Of a stretch of 64,000 nucleotides of DNA, positions 60,017 through 64,000 are shown piece by piece. How positions within the stretch are numbered: the stretch's first letter is position 1; every line of letters starts with the position of its first letter. Source of the stretch: Planococcus kocurii (GTDB lineage: Bacteria > Bacillota > Bacilli > Bacillales_A > Planococcaceae); NCBI RefSeq assembly GCF_001465835.2, contig NZ_CP013661.2, positions 2,162,501 to 2,226,500 of the forward strand, read 5' to 3'. The position numbers and the translations under genes are program-made. The notes under the pieces are model-generated. The model saw only the letters and a list, made by a program, of their open reading frames with translations. It did not search any database and was not told where the DNA came from.

Positions 60017-60211
60017 GTGGATCAAACAACATTGCTGTTAGCTTTACTGCCAATTGTCGTAATTCAATTTGCACTAATGATTTTTGCTTTAATCGATTTG
60101 ATAAAAAACCCCAATCCGAATGGTCCGAAATGGATGTGGGGAATCCTGATTGTGATCGTCAATATTTTAGGACCGATTCTTTACTTTGTAATCGGGAGGA
60201 GAAACTATTGA
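60017..60211 (+). CDS. PLDc_N-domain small membrane protein, YxlE-like (64 aa)
   Basis: Two transmembrane helices surround the family motif LIDLIKNPNPNGPKWMWG, then GPILYFVIGRRNY. It is like B. subtilis YxlE, which in that species precedes the YxlFG exporter as here. The start is GTG 60017 after TAGGAGATG. Its stop overlaps the next start (TTG/TGA). A TATAAT at 59980-59985 is a plausible -10. Confidence 0.87.
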   Translation: MDQTTLLLALLPIVVIQFALMIFALIDLIKNPNPNGPKWMWGILIVIVNILGPILYFVIGRRNY

Positions 60212-61089
60212 ATATAGTGGAAGTGGAAAAACTAACAAAGCGTTACGGACAACAAGAGGTTGTGAAGCAACTTTCTTTTGTATTAGAAAAAGGCACTGCT
60301 ACCGCTTTAATCGGTCCGAATGGAGCAGGGAAAACGACAACCTTGTCGATGTTAGCCAGTTTACTGTCTCCTTCAAATGGAACAATTACACTAGCTGAAA
60401 ATTTGACCATCGGTTTCCTTCCTCAGTATCCTCAATTTTTTCCGTGGTTGACAGCGTTAGAATTTGTGGAAATGGCTGCGAAAATAAGTGGGATTGAAGC
60501 GAGAAAAGCGAAATTGCAAGCAACTCGCACCTTGGAATTTGTGGGACTTGAGACGGCAATGAATAAAAAGACAGGCGCTTTTTCAGGGGGAATGAAACAA
60601 CGCCTTGGCCTTGCGCAGGCTATTGTCCATCAGCCGCAACTTCTTTTGTTGGATGAGCCGATTTCAGCTCTAGATCCGACGGGACGACGTGAAATCATGG
60701 ATTTATTGAAATCACTACAGCAGGACACAACAATTCTGTACTCTACTCATATTTTAAATGATGCAGAAGAAATGACTGACCAGTTGTTGTTTATGAAAGA
60801 TGGGTGTTTGATTGAGCAAGGATCTCTAAGCGAAGTCAAGAATCGGCATGCCGCCCCGCACATTCGCATACAGTTTCAAAATCAGACTCAAGCGTTAGAC
60901 TTTGCTAGGAGACAGTCATGGGAATCTGAGGTGAAAGAGAGTTTTGTGTTTTTGCCTGTTCATGAAAACTATCCAAACATGCAGCAAGTTCTTCGTATTC
61001 TGGCTTCTGAACAACAGGGCATTATAGGGGTTGAATCACAAGCGGCTTCGCTAGAAGAAATCTTTTTAAAGGTGGTCGCTGCCAAATGA
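60208..61089 (+). CDS. ABC transporter ATPase, YxlF-like (293 aa)
   Basis: Walker A is GPNGAGKTT, signature FSGGMKQR, Walker B LLLDEPISALDP, H-loop STH. C-terminal part (about 225-293) is the non-conserved tail common in drug or peptide exporters. The start is TTG 60208, in the overlap with the YxlE-like stop, after GGGAGGAG. A frame extended upstream to 60010 would read through the YxlE-like gene. It works with the permease encoded next. Confidence 0.92.
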   Translation: MNIVEVEKLTKRYGQQEVVKQLSFVLEKGTATALIGPNGAGKTTTLSMLASLLSPSNGTITLAENLTIGFLPQYPQFFPWLTALEFVEMAAKISGIEARKAKLQATRTLEFVGLETAMNKKTGAFSGGMKQRLGLAQAIVHQPQLLLLDEPISALDPTGRREIMDLLKSLQQDTTILYSTHILNDAEEMTDQLLFMKDGCLIEQGSLSEVKNRHAAPHIRIQFQNQTQALDFARRQSWESEVKESFVFLPVHENYPNMQQVLRILASEQQGIIGVESQAASLEEIFLKVVAAK

Positions 61090-61871
61090 AGCAATTTCTT
61101 ATTTTAACGCAAAAAGAGTGTTTGGAAAATATACGGAATTATAAAATTTTCTGGATACCCGCAGTTTTCATTCTTTTAGGGATTACCGAGCCTGTAGTCA
61201 ATTATTTCCTTCCTCAAATCTTGGAGTCCTCCGGCGGTTTACCAGATGGCGCAGTGTTAGAATTACCAACACTTATGCCAGAACAACTATTGATAGCAGT
61301 CATGGAACAATTTCAAACGATTGGTATAGCTGTACTGATTTTAGCTTATATGGGAAGCATAGCTGGAGAACGAAAAAGCGGGACAGCCACTTTGCTGTAT
61401 GTTCGACCACTTTCTTTTTCAGCTTATTTTCTAAGCAAATGGTCAGTCGCATCTGTTGTTTCCTTGGTTAGTGTCTGGCTTGGCTTTCTGGCGGGCTATT
61501 ACTACACATTCCTTTTTTTTGGAGAAGTTGGATTTGGCAAGCTTGTTCAACTAATGGGAACTTATAGCATTTGGGTAGTGCTCATTCTAACGATTGTTTT
61601 AGCAGCAAGCGCCGTTTCACCAAATGGTGGAATTGCAGCGGCGGTTGCATTTGCAATATACCTGATCTTGCAATTAACGGATAGCTTATTCGGTACGACT
61701 TGGTCGATTTCACCGGTGAAAATCCCACAGTACGGAGCGGCTTGGTTAACGGGATCTTCCGATGGAGGTAGTCTCGTAGGAGCTATAGGGATAGCTATTT
61801 TATGTATTTTTCTTTTAAGCGTTTTAGGTAGTGTGGCAGCACGAAAAAATAAAGCCAAGACCAAAGTTTGA
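61086..61871 (+). CDS. ABC-2 type permease, YxlG-like (261 aa)
   Basis: Six transmembrane helices. The opening LILTQKECLENIRNYKIFWI, then GERKSGTATLLYVRPLS is typical of ABC-2 permeases. The start overlaps the ATPase stop as ATGA. The set equals the yxlEFG order of the B. subtilis sigY operon, but no sigY or anti-sigma gene is adjacent. Substrate unknown; toxic peptide or drug export is the family expectation. Confidence 0.9.
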   Translation: MKQFLILTQKECLENIRNYKIFWIPAVFILLGITEPVVNYFLPQILESSGGLPDGAVLELPTLMPEQLLIAVMEQFQTIGIAVLILAYMGSIAGERKSGTATLLYVRPLSFSAYFLSKWSVASVVSLVSVWLGFLAGYYYTFLFFGEVGFGKLVQLMGTYSIWVVLILTIVLAASAVSPNGGIAAAVAFAIYLILQLTDSLFGTTWSISPVKIPQYGAAWLTGSSDGGSLVGAIGIAILCIFLLSVLGSVAARKNKAKTKV

Positions 61872-61950
61872 GTTGCCACTCACCAATCTACTGAGAAACT
61901 TGCACGTTTTTTAGTACAACGAGTAGCATGGATTAAAGGAGTGGGAACAA

Positions 61951-62337
61951 ATGCTACATCATGTAGAACTCAATGTTTCAAATCTAACTGAAGCTAGGTC
62001 ATTCTATAGCGAACTGCTACCACTACTGGGCTATGTATTATTTCAGGAGTGGGAACAAGGGTTCAGCTACAAATCAGGTCCTACCTATCTTGTTTTTGTT
62101 CAAACACAAGAGGAATTCTTACAAACGTCTTTTCATCGCAAAAAAACCGGATTGAATCATTTGGCGTTTCATGCAATTTCATGTGCGCAAGTAGACGAAA
62201 TGACTGAAAAAATGAGACAATTGGGTGTGCGAATTTTATACGAAGACCTTCATCCCTATGCAGGTGGACCAAATTGTTATGCAGTTTTTCTAGAGGGACC
62301 TGATCGTTTGAAAATCGAAATTGTAGCACCGATTTAA
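61951..62337 (+). CDS. VOC/glyoxalase-family protein (128 aa)
   Basis: One vicinal-oxygen-chelate domain pair: LHHVELNVSNLTEARSFYSELLPLLGY, GLNHLAFHAISCAQVDEMTEKM, YAVFLEGPDRLKIEIVAP. Possible metal ligands are the two His and the final Glu. The substrate is unknown. The ribosome binding site is AAAGGAG. It is probably a separate unit after the exporter. Confidence 0.86.
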   Translation: MLHHVELNVSNLTEARSFYSELLPLLGYVLFQEWEQGFSYKSGPTYLVFVQTQEEFLQTSFHRKKTGLNHLAFHAISCAQVDEMTEKMRQLGVRILYEDLHPYAGGPNCYAVFLEGPDRLKIEIVAPI

Positions 62338-62398
62338 GTAGATTAAAAGATGGAGCCGACTCCAATTGTTCGAATGAGAATTGAATAGAGGTTAGTTT

Positions 62399-63223
62399 AT
62401 GAAAAAAATGATCGGACTTATGTTGTTAGTGTTACTAGTGGGGAGTGGCATTTGGGTCAGTAACAAGTGGGTGCAAACTACGGAATACACGGTAGCTTCT
62501 AAAGAGTTGCCAGTTGCTTTTGATGGAGCAACTGTTGTTCAGGTATCGGACTTGCACAATGCCACCTTCGGAAAAGATCAATCTTCACTGATTGAAAAGG
62601 TATCGGCAGCCAATCCGGACGTCATTTTTTTGACGGGCGATCTTATCGATAGTAATCGTTATGATTTGGAGGCTAGCTTGGTGTTAGTTGATGCGCTTGT
62701 GGAGATGAGTAAAGTGTATTACGTGACGGGAAACCACGAAGTGGCTTCCAATAAGATTGAGGAAATAACAGCTGCGTTACGTAAACGGGACGTCGTGGTT
62801 TTGGAAGATGAGCAAGTTGAATGGAAAAAAGCACAATCGTCAATCCAGATTGCAGGAATTAACGATCCTTTGACAGAGCCTGAGATACACGAAGACGAAG
62901 CTACACAGGGGAGTCTTGAGCATGCGCAACTGACTGACAATTTTACCTTGTTGCTAGCACATCGTCCTGAATATTTTCCGATTTATGCAGAAGCTGGAGT
63001 AGATGTAGTGTTTTCAGGACATGCCCACGGCGGACAAATTCGAATTCCTGGCCTTGGCGGTTTAGTTGCTCCAGGACAAGGCTGGTTTCCGAAAGTAACG
63101 GAAGGGATCTTTGACAAAGATCAATCGAAAATGGTTGTTAGCCGTGGCCTTGGCAATAGTACTTTTCCCGTTCGTATTTTTAATCTGCCTGAAATTGTCG
63201 TAGTGACATTGAAGAAAGAGTAA
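62399..63223 (+). CDS. Membrane-anchored metallophosphoesterase, YkuE/YaeI-like (274 aa)
   Basis: N-terminal signal anchor (residues 4-22). The dinuclear metal motifs are QVSDLHN, LTGDLID, VTGNHE, AHRPE and FSGHAHGGQ in order. The family acts on phosphoesters such as UDP-diacylglucosamine-like or lipid substrates on the cell surface. The substrate here is not known. Strong AGAGGTTA site. Monocistronic or with the VOC gene. Confidence 0.88.
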   Translation: MKKMIGLMLLVLLVGSGIWVSNKWVQTTEYTVASKELPVAFDGATVVQVSDLHNATFGKDQSSLIEKVSAANPDVIFLTGDLIDSNRYDLEASLVLVDALVEMSKVYYVTGNHEVASNKIEEITAALRKRDVVVLEDEQVEWKKAQSSIQIAGINDPLTEPEIHEDEATQGSLEHAQLTDNFTLLLAHRPEYFPIYAEAGVDVVFSGHAHGGQIRIPGLGGLVAPGQGWFPKVTEGIFDKDQSKMVVSRGLGNSTFPVRIFNLPEIVVVTLKKE

Positions 63224-63335
63224 AGCAAAAGTCGACGCAGCTTTTCTTTCTTCAATAATCATCTGACCATCTTTTTGAATCTAGAGATGCCTGATAGTCT
63301 GAGATAATGAACGCAAACAAGGAGGTCTACTTAAC

Positions 63336-63824
63336 GTGATTAAAAAAAGAGAAGTGACATTGCACCGCTACTCCTCCAAACGATCAATCGGTTACGATTT
63401 GCCAACACATCAGCTGGAATTTACACGATTGCCTATAGAAATTATTGAAAAAGATGCCAACGATCCGTTAAAGCATTTTATTATTATTAAAGCACGCGGA
63501 GAAGATGCCGGTTTTTTCGAATTGGATGAATCGGAAGACCGTAAAAAATATTCGAACAACCCAAAAGCCTTATTGTTGAGAGGGTTTTCTGTGAATCCAA
63601 AATATCAGGGGCGAGGAATTGCGACAGGGTCTATCTATGCACTGCCAGAGTTTATGGAAATGGAGTTTCCAGATTTTGATCAAGTGGTGCTAGGCGTCAA
63701 TGCGCGTAACATCCCTGCACAACGCTTGTATCAAAAAGCGGGATTCGAAGATACAGGTAGACGAATTATGCGCTCTAAAGGAGAGCAACTTGTAATGTCT
63801 TTATACACCAATAAAGCCAAGTGA
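63336..63824 (+). CDS. GNAT-family N-acetyltransferase (162 aa)
   Basis: Acetyl-CoA motif GFSVNPKYQGRGIATGSI, then LGVNARNIPAQRLYQKAGFEDTGRR, which is the classical GNAT end. The start is GTG 63336 after AAGGAGGT. The substrate is unknown. The last codons lie in the terminator stem. Confidence 0.87.
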   Translation: MIKKREVTLHRYSSKRSIGYDLPTHQLEFTRLPIEIIEKDANDPLKHFIIIKARGEDAGFFELDESEDRKKYSNNPKALLLRGFSVNPKYQGRGIATGSIYALPEFMEMEFPDFDQVVLGVNARNIPAQRLYQKAGFEDTGRRIMRSKGEQLVMSLYTNKAK

Positions 63825-63857
63825 GATATCGTTTCTCACTTGGCTTTATTGATTTTT
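63810..63857. terminator. Terminator after GNAT gene, shared with the reverse gene at the window end
   Basis: A perfect 17-bp stem (63810-63826 and 63834-63850), 7-nt loop, then GATTTTTT. The GNAT stop codon lies in the left arm. Confidence 0.9.
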
Positions 63858-63890
63858 TAAAAGAATCACGTTTCTAGGGCTTCCAGTTTT

Positions 63891-64000
63891 TTATCCGAAA
63901 TAAAGATACTTATGCAAGTTGCAGCCTGGATTAAAAGGCAAAGTACAGCTAGGGCAAATAGATGCACAGGCTAAATATTCATCGATAGTAAGTTCATGCC
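63891..64000 (-). CDS. C-terminal end of a Cys-rich protein (partial, start outside window)
   Basis: The reverse strand is open from the window edge to a TAA at 63893-63891. The last residues include SICPSCTLPFNPGCNLHKYL, with four Cys in a zinc-ribbon-like spacing. This pattern, and a terminator downstream at 63810-63850, make a real gene end likely. I do not recognise the family. Only about 36 codons are visible. Confidence 0.5.
   Translation of the reverse strand, partial: HELTIDEYLACASICPSCTLPFNPGCNLHKYLYFG

Overview
The window reads as a chromosomal segment of a pigmented, AT-rich, low-to-mid-GC Gram-positive bacterium of the order Bacillales. It is most likely from the Planococcaceae (Planococcus/Planomicrobium-like). 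The grounds are gene content (C30 carotenoid genes, OpuA-type osmolyte import, a CstR persulfide regulon, MtnE/MtnU, an SAM-I riboswitch before metNPQ, a YxlEFG-like exporter, a DbpA/YxiN helicase), strong GGAGG-type ribosome binding sites, frequent TTG and GTG starts, and U-tract terminators. The genus is an inference. No phage, integrase, IS element, tRNA, rRNA or CRISPR array was recognised.

Layout. 1-3.5 kb: end of glutamate synthase gltB, then gltD. 3.7-6 kb: a small secreted protein, an HD-GYP protein with a cupin-like N-terminus, and a YtxH-like protein. 6.1-9.4 kb: a circularly permuted ATP-grasp enzyme overlapping an alpha-E/transglutaminase fusion. 9.5-11.9 kb: dbpA and a LysM-3D wall enzyme with a WalR box. 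12-20.5 kb: a C30 carotenoid locus of two convergent, translationally coupled operons, separated by a 122-bp palindromic tandem repeat. 20.9-24.2 kb: an RpiR regulator and a polar amino-acid ABC importer. 24.3-31.4 kb: a CBS protein, then a TetR regulator with a carnitine-to-glycine-betaine operon that carries its own OpuA-type transporter. 31.5-36.3 kb: an RluF-type enzyme, aldehyde dehydrogenase/DUF779, and a Fic-VbhA toxin-antitoxin pair. 36.3-42.6 kb: housekeeping and accessory genes, including a gene-free stretch with clustered DnaA boxes. 42.6-45.3 kb: SAM riboswitch and metNPQ. 45.5-47.6 kb: a GNAT enzyme, a sugar kinase and an OsmC protein. 47.7-52.8 kb: a CstR-controlled sulfur-trafficking regulon. 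52.8-64 kb: an SDR-like protein, topoisomerase III, a PatB-type lyase, an MpsC-like protein, pcm, msrA, an ABC exporter, a VOC protein, a phosphoesterase, a GNAT enzyme and the tail of a Cys-rich protein.

How genes work together. The carotenoid block would make a C30 backbone (CrtM), desaturate and oxidise it (three CrtI-type enzymes), hydrate an end (CruF-like), and add sugar and acyl groups. The carnitine block would import carnitine and convert it to glycine betaine as an osmoprotectant. One TetR operator architecture is repeated at the tetR promoter and at the operon promoter. The sulfur block would relay persulfide sulfur through rhodanese, TusA and DsrE carriers to a rhodanese-persulfide dioxygenase fusion and export the product through TauE. 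Five ATACCC-N4-GGGTA-like operators suggest unified control by CstR.

The most notable points are the CstR operator set, including one over a ribosome binding site, the twin TetR operators, the DnaA-box cluster, the palindromic tandem repeats inside the carotenoid locus, and the alpha-E/transglutaminase fusion.
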